Assembly (NCBI RefSeq): GCF_907164915.1
Contig: NC_061862.1
Coordinates: 61,336,910-61,400,909, forward strand
Length of the DNA: 64,000 nucleotides
Direction: 5' to 3'
Source: Impatiens glandulifera
Taxonomy: Eukaryota; Streptophyta; Magnoliopsida; Ericales; Balsaminaceae
Shown: positions 11,605 through 26,924 of the stretch, piece after piece
Position numbering within the stretch: the first letter of the stretch is position 1
How the letters are laid out: each line of letters begins with the position of its first letter
Translations under genes and position numbers: made by a program
Notes under the pieces: model-generated
The model's database searches: none
Seen by the model: the letters and a program-made list of their open reading frames with translations, nothing else
What the model was told of the DNA's origin: nothing

Positions 11605-11642
11605 ACGCAATATGTAAAACTAATTAATAAGATTTTTAATAA

Positions 11643-11715
11643 GTGAGGATAGCTTAGTTGGGAGAATGTTAGATTGAAGATCTAAAGGTCAGGTGTCCGA
11701 TCCACCTTCACTGTA
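11643..11715 (+). tRNA. tRNA-Phe(GAA)-like sequence, left arm (probable pseudogene)
   Basis: A 73-nt sequence that lines up without gaps with plant nuclear tRNA-Phe: GATAGCTTAGTTGGG (A-box/D-arm), anticodon loop TTGAAGA with anticodon GAA flanked by AGA/TCT, variable AGGTC, and T-arm AGGTG-TCCGATC-CACCT, a changed but still pairing stem. The acceptor ends GTGAGGA and TCACTGT pair poorly, because several C-to-T and G-to-A changes hit both sides. A T10 run starts 5 bp after the end (11720-11729), a Pol III-type terminator. Both internal promoter boxes are close to consensus, so transcription is possible, but a working tRNA is unlikely. Confidence 0.75.
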
Positions 11716-12915
11716 AAAGTTTTTTTTTTCTTTGCCTTTTACTTTATAATTAATGAAACAGCGAAGCAGAACTTACAAAATTGAAATTGAAAATAGGAAA
11801 AATACCCAACATTCTCATTATCTCCAATGTGAACTTAAGTTTCTAATATGAGCTAAGAAGGTAATCTTAATCTAGGATATACCTTGCTAAATCTATATTC
11901 TTGTTTTTGTGCTTGCATTAATCGACTATAACAACTTTTATTATACATATCTATGTAACAGCAACAAATGTACAAAGTCTTCTGGTTTTTGGCAAAAATA
12001 AAGAGGTATTACAGTTTGCAATTGAGGATCAGTTATGGAGCTTTGTTGTTGTACTTGCAGCACAAAATGGAGCTTTATGAAGTAGAAATTTGAACAAATT
12101 ACTAATTGTTGTGTAATATATATGTTGTACTATTTGCTGCACTTGAGAAAAGCCTCCAGTGTGTAATGGAAGGGTGGGATTATAAGTAAGTCAGGTACTT
12201 ATTTTCTCAGTTGTCTCTTTCTCTCAACAATTTGTAAATTGAATTCACTGATGGGATTGTGAAAATCATGTATATTATACATACATTCTTATTCTTGAAA
12301 AGGAATCTCAATTCTTTCGTTTATATTTTATAAATCTTGTATTTTTTTGTATATATAAAGATTGTTTACTTAAAATTATTGAGAGCACAAAGCAACAAAT
12401 AAGTTGTTTTTTGCCCAAAGGAAAACAACAAGTGCGCAACATAAACAAAATTCATCATTAACCAAAACATAGACAAAAGAAATAGGTTTGAAACTTAGAA
12501 ACTAATTATTCAAATGGCTTGTTTAATAATTTTCTATTTGAATGACTTTGAGAAGATTATAATGTAATTTTTATAAGTCACACAAACACCATTCATTTCT
12601 ATTTATACTAATTCAACATCTATGAAAGAATCAATGAAACAAATAAATTACTACACAATAAATAATGAAATTGAATTAATTATTCGCCCCAGACCCATAA
12701 CACTTGTACACCCCGAAAAAGACAGTCCTATATAGAAAATTCAACAATTAATATAATATGCATCAAAAGTACATGAATGTTTAAGATTTGTATATTAAAG
12801 ATGTATATTTGTTCTTGTTACTGATGTGGTCCCAATCATCCCAACCACCATGAGCCACAATATTAGCGAAATAAGTATGAGCGTAAACAATTCTAGAGTA
12901 TTGGCCCAAGAAAAA

Positions 12916-13026
12916 TTGTACACACAACCATTTTGAAAGAATATTCATACATATCAAAATCATTTCAATGTTGTACACACAACCATTTTGAAAAAATAAT
13001 TCATACATATCAAAATCATTTCAATG
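12916..13026. repeat. 55-bp tandem duplication inside the Mutator-like element
   Basis: Two adjacent copies starting TTGTACACACAACCATTTTG (12916-12970 and 12971-13026), nearly identical. Located in the unique centre next to the right arm. Confidence 0.9.
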
Positions 13027-13080
13027 TTTATATATATCATCACTCTGTTTAAAAAATTTCCAATAGAAAAAAAAAACTTT

Positions 13081-13153
13081 TACAATGATGGTGGATCGAA
13101 CACCTGACCTTTAGATCTTCAGTCTGACATTTTCCCAACTAAGCTATCCTCAC
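13081..13153 (-). tRNA. tRNA-Phe(GAA)-like sequence, right arm (probable pseudogene)
   Basis: The mirrored partner of the unit at 11643-11715, 73 nt on the minus strand, differing at about six positions. It keeps the normal TCAGACTGAAGATCT anticodon arm (GAA) and the TTCGATC T-loop, where the left copy has changed, but has other mutations (GGGAAAATG in the D-arm side, CACCATCATTGTA at the 3' end). A T10 run follows on the minus strand (13067-13076). Both copies share derived changes relative to plant tRNA-Phe (GTGAGGA acceptor, CTTAG in the D-arm, AGGTG T-stem), so they come from one captured ancestor that was duplicated with the arm. Confidence 0.75.
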
Positions 13154-13186
13154 TTATTAAGAAACTTATTAATTAGTTTTACATAT

Positions 13187-13584
13187 TGCGTGACCCCACG
13201 CCCAAGACCCACGCCCCACGCCAAGGGCCACGCCCCACGCCCCACGCTCAAGGGCCACGCCCAAGACCCACGCCCCACGCCCAAGACCCACGCCCCACGC
13301 CCAAGGGCCACGCCCAAGACCCACGCCCCACGCCCAAGACCCACGCCCAAGCCCCAAGCCCCACGCCCTACGCCCAAGCCTTACTCCCCACGACGAACCC
13401 CCACTCCCAACGCCCTATGCCCAACCCCCACGCCTCACGCCCCACGCCCACTCCCCACTCCCCACGCCCCACGCCCACGCCCACGCCCACGCCCACGCCC
13501 ACGCCCACGCCCACTCCCCACGCCCACTCCCCATGCCCCACGCCCCATGCCCCACGCCCAACGCCCAACCCCACGCCAAGCCCT
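13187..13584 (-). repeat. G-rich minisatellite, right arm, with 6-bp subarray
   Basis: The inverted partner of the left minisatellite, C-rich on plus. It is longer (about 400 bp) and includes a uniform CCCACG hexamer run at about 13468-13512 that the left arm lacks, which shows independent expansion after the arms separated. Long overlapping ORFs on both strands here are repeat artefacts. Confidence 0.85.
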
Positions 13585-13668
13585 AAACCTAAACTAAAAC
13601 CCTAAAACCCTAATCAAATATACCATTCTCAGCATTCATAATAAACTAAAACCCTAAAACCCTAATAA
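13583..13668 (-). repeat. Telomere-like repeats in the right arm
   Basis: CCCTAAACCTAAACTAAAAC followed by two CCCTAAAACCCTAATC-type blocks; the mirror image of 11233-11318. Confidence 0.6.
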
Positions 13669-14189
13669 AAACATGCAAAGTAAATATTCACAAACATTCT
13701 CAGCATTTCAAACTATATCAATCTCAACATTCTCAGCATTTAAAACAATAAACCTAAACTAAACTAAGATTTCCTAAACAATAAACCTAAACAATAAACC
13801 TAAACTAACCTCAAATCGTTGGGATAGAATCGTCCGAGGTTTGGCGATCGTCGTTGGCTGGAAGTTCGGCTTGGCGATCGACGAAGAGGCTGGCTGGAAG
13901 GGTTGGACTTCTTGGCGAACGTCGGCGGAGTGCAACGGAAGGGAAGAAGAAGAACGTAAGGGAAGAAGAAGGGTCTGGGGAGGGGGAGTGCAACGGTCGG
14001 GGGAAAGGGAAAGCGGGGGAAGAAGAAAAGAAAAGAAAGAAAAAGAAAAGAAAAAAGAAAAAAAAACAAAAAGATTATTGAGGGTAAAATTGGAATTTTT
14101 TTTAAAAAAAGGTTAAAAAACAAAAAAGTTATTATGGAGGTTATATTTCAAAATACCTTTATTTTCAGGGTCATATTATCAAATTTCCC

Positions 14190-14198
14190 CTTAATTAG
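14190..14198. repeat. 9-bp target site duplication, right copy
   Basis: CTTAATTAG, identical to 10692-10700. The next 1 kb (14199-15180) is AT-rich with no supported gene and leads into the RABE1 promoter. Confidence 0.92.
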
Positions 14199-15344
14199 TC
14201 ATAATCTTTTGTTTATTTGTTCTTAGATTTATTCATTAAAATGGATGCATTTTCATTATTTCACAATCTTGAATATCATACCGAGGCATATATACTTTTA
14301 GGGCTTAAGTGGGATTATGAAATCATTCTAATTTTATTATTTTTATTTTTTTACGGTAGAAATGTGACATATTTTCAAAAAATTTTAATATATAAATTTT
14401 AATTTAATTCACTATTTATTTATTTAATTCATAAAAAAAAGAATAAAATATATGTTTATCCATTTATTTTATTTACAATTTTTGTGTTATTTTTTTTTTA
14501 AATTTGTCCCAAATTTGTTTTAAGCTCACACAAACTCTATTTCCTGAATCATCCCCCAATTAGATTTAACTTCTTTGAGACAAACTTCTATAATATTATC
14601 ATAATAAAGAAACATAAATTTCACAAGGACATGTTAGACTCTAGCCATACTAGACTTCAACAAAGTGGCTTAAATTGACATTCTATTTTTACAATTGAAT
14701 TTTGTACTTAGGGTATAAGTTTACATATCTTATTTTAATATTAATTTGTGAAGTTTGAATTGCAATAATATTTTGTATAAATTCTCTCTAAACCGTTTAA
14801 TTGATTATTTTGACTTACTTTATTTAACACTATTCATTGTTTATGAACTTAAATAAGTTTGTACTTGAAATAACTTTTAACAAAAATGCATTATAATTAT
14901 TATTTTTTTATTAAGAATTTTAATTTTGTATTATTTATTAATTAATTTTTACATTTAACTCCCAATTTAAAAAAAAAAAAATTATAGAAGAGAACAAATA
15001 TCAAATATCCAGTCGGGTCAAATAATGCATCTGGGTCAAAATTGAATCTTGTGAATATAAGTGTCATTAAATAAAGCTTCCGGATTGGGGGAAGTTGGAA
15101 GAGGGTCGGGTTGAACTTATTTGAGGTAAAATACGGACCCATTCTGAAACGAAGAAGGGAAGGGGTCAGTTGCGTAAATTCACAGGAAAGGAAGGAGTTG
15201 TAGAGAGGAGAGAGACGAACCACACCACGATAAATAAAAGGTCAAAGAAGAACGTGCTCGTCGAAGCCACCACCATTGTAGGGAAGAAGCTTTGTACGTC
15301 CGTCCGACGGTGAATCTCGATCAACCTTTGTCTCCTCCTATTTG

Positions 15345-15503
15345 GTAAAATTGATAATCCTCTCTTTAGATCTTCATCCATGTCAGATCTCTTTTCTTTT
15401 CTTTTCTTTTATCTCATCATCCGGTATTCATCGTCTTCTCTATTTTGCTTTCCTCTTCGATCTCTTCTGATTTACACCGTTTCCTTTTCTTCTTTTATTG
15501 CAG
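15345..15503 (+). other. Probable 5'-UTR intron of the RABE1 gene
   Basis: The sequence TCCTATTTG|GTAAAATTG at 15345 and TTTTATTGCAG at 15493-15503 fit donor and acceptor sites. The stretch between is T-rich, and the exon after it (15504-15567) leads to the RABE1 ATG. 5'-UTR introns are common in plant Rab genes. No TATA box is clear upstream (15180-15230). Inferred, not proven without a transcript. Confidence 0.5.
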
Positions 15504-15567
15504 AAAGGATATCTGATACCTAGCTTTAATATATAAATCCCTTTTGTCATTTTCCAACGATTCTTCA

Positions 15568-21231
<5,664 letters not shown>

Positions 21232-24200
21232 GTGATGGCAAAAGAAGAAGAAGAAAGAAAACCAGTCCATTAATGAAAAACGCTCAGGTTTTGGATCTTT
21301 AAGAAACGTGAATCATGTGTTTGACAAAAAAAAAAGACTAATTTTTTTCCAGCCATCATTCTTTCCCATCTAATTTACAAAAAAACAAATGGTGTTTCTT
21401 ATTGTTGCCTTTCTGAGTTCGGACAAATCTTTTGCTCATCATGTTAACCTTTGCGTGTTTGTTTTTTACTGTTATGTTTGTCTATGCATCTGACTTTAGT
21501 GTTTTTCTCTTTCTAATATTCTATTTATTTGAAGCTTTCTTTGTTTAGCTAAAATAGTTGAAGTGTGCAGGTTCTGAAAATAAGTAAGCTCAATAATTAT
21601 GTTGCTCTATTTTTGAAAATGGAGATCATTTTCAAATGAGTTTTTTTAAACATTATTGAATCTGATATAGTTCCAGCATGTCTGATTGTTTTTTATTGGA
21701 ATTCATCAACCTTAACAATGTTTATATGGTGAAAATAGTTGATTTAATTAGAGCCTTTAGCCAGTTAAGAGTTATATTGGAAGTTTCAACATATTGAATT
21801 AAATTTGAATAGATGAAAGGATTACATAAAAAAACAAAAGGAAAGTGACCCACAATGAGGTATGGTCCAACCTTTGAATTATTATCTGATCTTCTTCATA
21901 CTGTTGAGCAAAATAAAGGGAATCTATGACCTTTTCACACTTGATGATCATTTACATGAAAATACCCTCCACCAAATTTAGTGTGCATGATATGATATTT
22001 GCATTGAAAGTGATGGATCAAACTAATCAAAGATTGACTACAACAGCACTAACATGGAGTATGCACTTTGTACTAGCTAACATTCCTCCATCTGGTAGTG
22101 ACTTTTGATTAATTTAGTTGTATCATGAATTAACAATTTAGTAATTTAGTGATTAGATACTTAAACAAAAAACTTGTAAATGGATGGATTTTTCATCAAC
22201 TTTTTCATTGTTTATGAAAGGTGGGAAATCTGTTGCAAAACCCATCAATTTTTTTTATGCACTTAGTGATAGCCTTTACAATGAATAATTTGTATGTCTT
22301 AAACTAGTATGATCTGTGAAAAATCCTTTGCAATTTACAACTGAAAGCTGCCCTTAAAATTAACTAGTTGTATCTTGTCATTTAAAGCTAAACCTCATTA
22401 CAAAGAAAGAATTTGATATTTATGTTTGTTGGCCTCTTATATCCTCTTGCTTTTGCAGATTTAAGAATTTTGTCTTGTAAGTTTTGATTGGGGGTCATAA
22501 TTGTGGAATATTGTATTAGTTTTCTATAATTCTAAAAAGATAAAAAAAAAACTTCACAATTAACTTCCTTAATCTTGAACTAAGAAAAGTTAAGGAAGAG
22601 GATATTCATTATAATTTTATTTAAAAAAAAAAGGCAGATATGTCCAATTTGTGATATGCTTATAATTAAAAGGTAAGGAATAATTCTAGATGGGTACTGT
22701 TTGCTTTTGTGCTTCTACTATTTGAATATTCTTTTAACTACAAAATATATTTACAAATTAATTCTCTACCAATTTCTTTCTTTTCGGTTGGTTGTAGTAG
22801 ACTCCTTATCACATATATCAATATATGATGGATGTACTTGGTGCTCCACATAAAACAAATGATAATAATTTTTTTTTGTGTGTAAAAAACTTCTTATATA
22901 TAAATGCTGTCAATCTTCCATTCACTAAAAATAGTTATTCCACAAGCAAGTAGTCAGCCATTCATTATAAGTGGAATGCACAATTTTTTTCTTATGATTA
23001 TTGGGGGTCCACATTTCTCTCTTTGCCTTGCACCTTGGAAGGCTCACAGAAATTATAATTCAATTTATTAAGTTAAAAAGGGGGGACAATGGCCATTCCT
23101 CATATATAATTCAATAATAAAGCAGTCTGCTATGGTGGACAATTGCAAGACTATATTAATTATCACATAGTTTTCTTGGTCATGGGGCACAATATATTTT
23201 ATATAATAAAGAGACAATCTTTAATGGTGAAATAGAGTGGGTTACACTTTAATCTATATATAGGTAACACTTGAGAAGCCAACAATGTTTGAATTTGGTC
23301 TTTAATAGATATAGAAGTTGAGTAAAAGTTCAATAATGTTAATTTATCTTTAGTTGGGCGTTTAAGGGTAACAAATATATATAATTGATGTCTTATTTTT
23401 GTAATTTAAAAAAAAAAAAAAACTTGTGTAGTGTTGGCTATCTATTTTGTGTATTGATCGTTTTTGGAGAGTTTGAATTATTGATATTTTTTATTTCTTT
23501 TTTAAGTCGCAACATAAAATTTAGATGAAAATGTGAGATTACCCTAAAATTATTAACTCATATTACTTTCATATTTATCTTAATTTTAATGGACAAATTG
23601 GAAATTCACTTTCCAAACCCATGCATGAATTAAGTTTAATATATTTAGGATTTTTTTTTTGTTTTCCTAACTTATAGTGGGAAATAGCTTTACTAATAAG
23701 ATTTTGTTTTATCATATTTATAATTATTATAGAGTGAATATTTCAGAAATATAACCCACCTACAAACCACATATTTACTATTCATAGGCGAACTTATCAA
23801 GGCAAAATATTTGTTTTTATTTTTTTTTCACTTTCAATATTTATTTTTCTCAAACTTCTTAAATTTCTTTAAGCAATCCCTTGACTTGACCTTAAATTAA
23901 ATTGTCTGGAATCATATTGACCTAAAACAATAAACTATTGTTCTTAATTATTTTGTTCCTTAACTTATTATTCTAATAATAGTTTTAACAATAACTTGCA
24001 TTTTTTTTTTGGTCTCAAGTCAAATTAGCACAATTGACCAAATTTATTTTATAGACGGCACTTGACCTTTTATTTATTTGTTTTTATCCATTTTGGGTCC
24101 TAACTTAAATTTCAGGCTCAAATAAATTGTTTTATTCACAAAATTCGACTTATTAGCTATTTTTGTCCAAATTTGACACCAACTTATATGATTATTTGCG

Positions 24201-25306
24201 TTTTAATTATATGTTATTTATTATTTATTTGTCATATATAAATTGTGTTATAGATATCTTACCAAAGAAAACACATTGATGTCCTGACAATATATAGTTG
24301 GTCAATTTATAATAGTGATTTGTGAAATTAACACAAATATAAGGATAGTTATGTTTAATTTTACACTATTTGTTCCATTTGGTGCTTTATTCTTATATTA
24401 TGATGATTGTTTATTAGAACTGTGATAGAGAACTAGATTAAGGTTCACATTAAATGTTGAATTTAAAATTTATGAGTAGATCACTTAAAAATATCCTTAG
24501 GTCTAGCTGTTCTTATAAGATGTGACAGATCTATAAATTATAGATACGGTTCACATAAAAAATTGGGGTAGATCTTAAGAAAATGAAAAAACAGTAATAT
24601 GTTAACTAGAGAGTGTGATTTAAAAAATTTATTTCACTAAGTTATTAATATAACTATTATTATTTTTTAAAAAGATAATATATATAAACTTAATAAATAA
24701 TATATTTTTTTAGTAAACTTTAACCAAGAAGATTCAAAACATCCTTGAAACTTGAATGATATCCACTCATTTGGAGTATGAATGTTATACCTTGTTCTTG
24801 ATCATCATGTGGGCCAACCTGACAAGCATTTTTAATTGTCAAATTTAAGGCCCATGGGCTCAACCTTATCATCTCCACCTCCTTCATTCTTTCTTTATTT
24901 TTTTTTCAAAAATTAAATTAAAGATAAAATTATTTAAGAACCAGTATTTAAACTATTTTTCATTTATTTTCATGCCTCATTTTCGCCATTTCTTAAGAGG
25001 AAAATCGTGTGACAACTTATCATATTAACTTATTTGATGTTTTGTTATTATTGGGTTAATAAGTATATATATTATTTTATTATATTTAACTAAGTTTGAA
25101 ATATTTTTATACACGATTTTGTTTGAAATTATTTTTTTACATTTATTTTTGTTTGTAAATATTTTTTACATTTATTTTTATTTGATATTGTTCGTTATAT
25201 ATTATTTTGGTTTGAAATAGTTAGCCTCTTTCAAGTTGTACAAAATAAAAAACCTAACTTCAAGTATGAACAATTTTTATCTTAGGGTCCAAATTTGAAC
25301 CCTATT
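21232..25306. other. RABE1 3' flank and long AT-rich intergenic DNA, no gene
   Basis: After the RABE1 3' UTR nothing gene-like is supported; the ORF at 21926-22108 is short with no recognisable motif. At 25050-25230 there is a loose tandem repeat of about 35 bp (TTTGAAATTATTTTTTTACA, TTTATTTTTGTTTG variants) that recurs at 33.6 kb. Confidence 0.6.
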
Positions 25307-25703
25307 GATAATATATATATATAATGATGTTTAATTTTCAAAATGTCCGAATTGTCGGGTCGAGAGTTGTGGTTAATTTATATATATATGTGAGAGTAAA
25401 TAAATACTTGAGTCGGATTGTGGATTGACCCATCCATAAACTTAAAACGGTTAAAAATAAAATTAAAAATACTATATGCTTATATATATATGTTTCGAAC
25501 ACGCAACTTAACAAAAACAAGTACAACCCTTTAACCAACTAGGCTAATAGAACTTTATATTTTAAATTAAACATCAAATTTGATGAACGCGAGACATTTA
25601 AAAAATATAAGTTTAACTTTTTAACTAACTAATATATATATGTTTATAATGATGTTTAATTTTTAAAGTGCTCGGATTGTCGAGTATAAGTTATACTTTT
25701 TAA

Positions 25704-25778
<75 letters not shown>

Positions 25779-25827
25779 ATGCTTAATTTTCAAAATGTAC
25801 GGATTGCCGGGTCGAGAACTGTGGTTA

Positions 25828-25883
<56 letters not shown>

Positions 25884-26225
25884 GTAAATAGATACTTGAG
25901 TCGGATTATGGGTTGACCTGCCCATAAACTTAAAACGGTTAAAAATAAAATAAAAAATGTTATATGTATATTTCGGATTCGCAACCTAACAAAACAAGTA
26001 TAAGGTTCAGCAACTACCCCGATCGAAATATTTGGGCTTACTCGTTATCAATGGGATCAGTTTTATAACCAACTAGGCTAATAAAACTTTATATTTTAAA
26101 ACCAAATTTGATAAACGTGAGACGTTTTAACAATAACTTTTTAACTAACTAATATATATATATATAATGATGTTTAATTTTTAAAGTGTCCGGATTGTCG
26201 AGTATAAATTCTACTTTTTAACTAA

Positions 26226-26293
<68 letters not shown>

Positions 26294-26451
26294 GTTGATT
26301 AATTTTTAAAATGTACGGATTGCCGGGTCGAGAGTTGTGGTTAATTTGAATATATATGTGAGAGTAAATTAAAAATGCTTACATTTTTATCGTAATTTTT
26401 TTTCTCGATTTTTATATCAATATTCGTGCAAATACACGGGCTACATGCTAG
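25307..26451 (+). mobile_element. Helitron-like element with tandemly repeated 5' ends
   Basis: About five partial units begin after an (AT)n run with AATGATG(T/C)TTAATTTTYAAA followed by GTCCGGATTGYCGGGTCGAG and GTGGTTAATTT. Longer units continue with ACTTGAGTCGGATT, TTGACC, CTTAAAACGGTTAAAAATA and a TTTCGAACACGCAACTTAAC block. Unit starts are near 25307, 25640, 25770, 26160 and 26290. The array finishes with a Helitron-style 3' end: CGTGCAAATACACG (possible hairpin) then GGCTACATGCTAG at 26439-26451, followed by T. Helitrons end in CTRR after a short hairpin and insert between A and T (family knowledge). No Rep/helicase gene is present, so the element is non-autonomous. The long (AT)n stretches (about 25705-25772, 25831-25878 and 26230-26290) belong to the unit ends. 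Confidence 0.6.
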
Positions 26452-26924
26452 TTAATTTAAAATCATTGATCATCTAAAATTTCAACTAAGTTGTGTTTCT
26501 CATATTTTGTTATAGCTTATTTTGATTAACAAACTCATATCGTCTTCAAATCAAATTATATTCATTCTCACTAAAGAGATAACCGCCATTTTGGTGTAAG
26601 TCATGTTAGACCGACCGATTCAAAAAATATTTGTATTATAAATATCATATTTTATATTTCGTAATCTCTATCATATTAATTACATTTTAACTATATGACT
26701 ATCAAATATTAAGAAAATATATTTAAAGGGAAAAGTGGTGTATATAAGATGAAATGTACAAATTCAATTTTAATTTTTAACGCATTAAATTAGGAGGGAA
26801 GAGTTCAAGCTACCTTCTTATATTTAAAAAATATATTAACTAATAAATTATATTTTATTAGTATTTTGTTGGTGTTAATGTATGATTTTATTTTTATACA
26901 TATATTAATAATATTCTTAAGGGG

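Larger units (their letters stand above)
10701..14189. mobile_element. Mutator-like element with 1-kb arms, non-autonomous (3489 bp)
   Basis: The ends GGGAAATTTGATAATATGAC (from 10701) and its inverted copy (ending CAAATTTCCC at 14189) are flanked by a perfect 9-bp target duplication. Long arms plus a 9-bp duplication define Mutator-like elements. The arms run 10701-11729 and 13067-14189 and contain, in the same order from the outside in: a pyrimidine-rich 5'-UTR-like block ending in GAGGTTAGTTTAGG, a TTTAGGG-rich stretch, a G-rich minisatellite, a tRNA-Phe-like unit and a T10 run. The unique centre (11730-13066) has no transposase; it has only AT-rich DNA and a 55-bp tandem duplication. Long proline- or glycine-rich ORFs in the arms are by-products of the minisatellite. 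The arms differ mainly in minisatellite copy number. Confidence 0.9.

Noticed and set aside
11294..11627. Long overlapping proline/histidine- or glycine/tryptophan-rich ORFs on both strands
   Set aside because: They follow the 10-14 bp minisatellite in every frame and have no start context or non-repeat domain.
13150..13605. 139-aa and 135-aa Pro-rich ORFs in the right arm
   Set aside because: Same artefact of the CCCACG-type repeat; several frames are open at once.
25790..25984. Membrane-like ORFs with Tyr-Ile repeats
   Set aside because: They are the translation of (AT)n within Helitron-like units.
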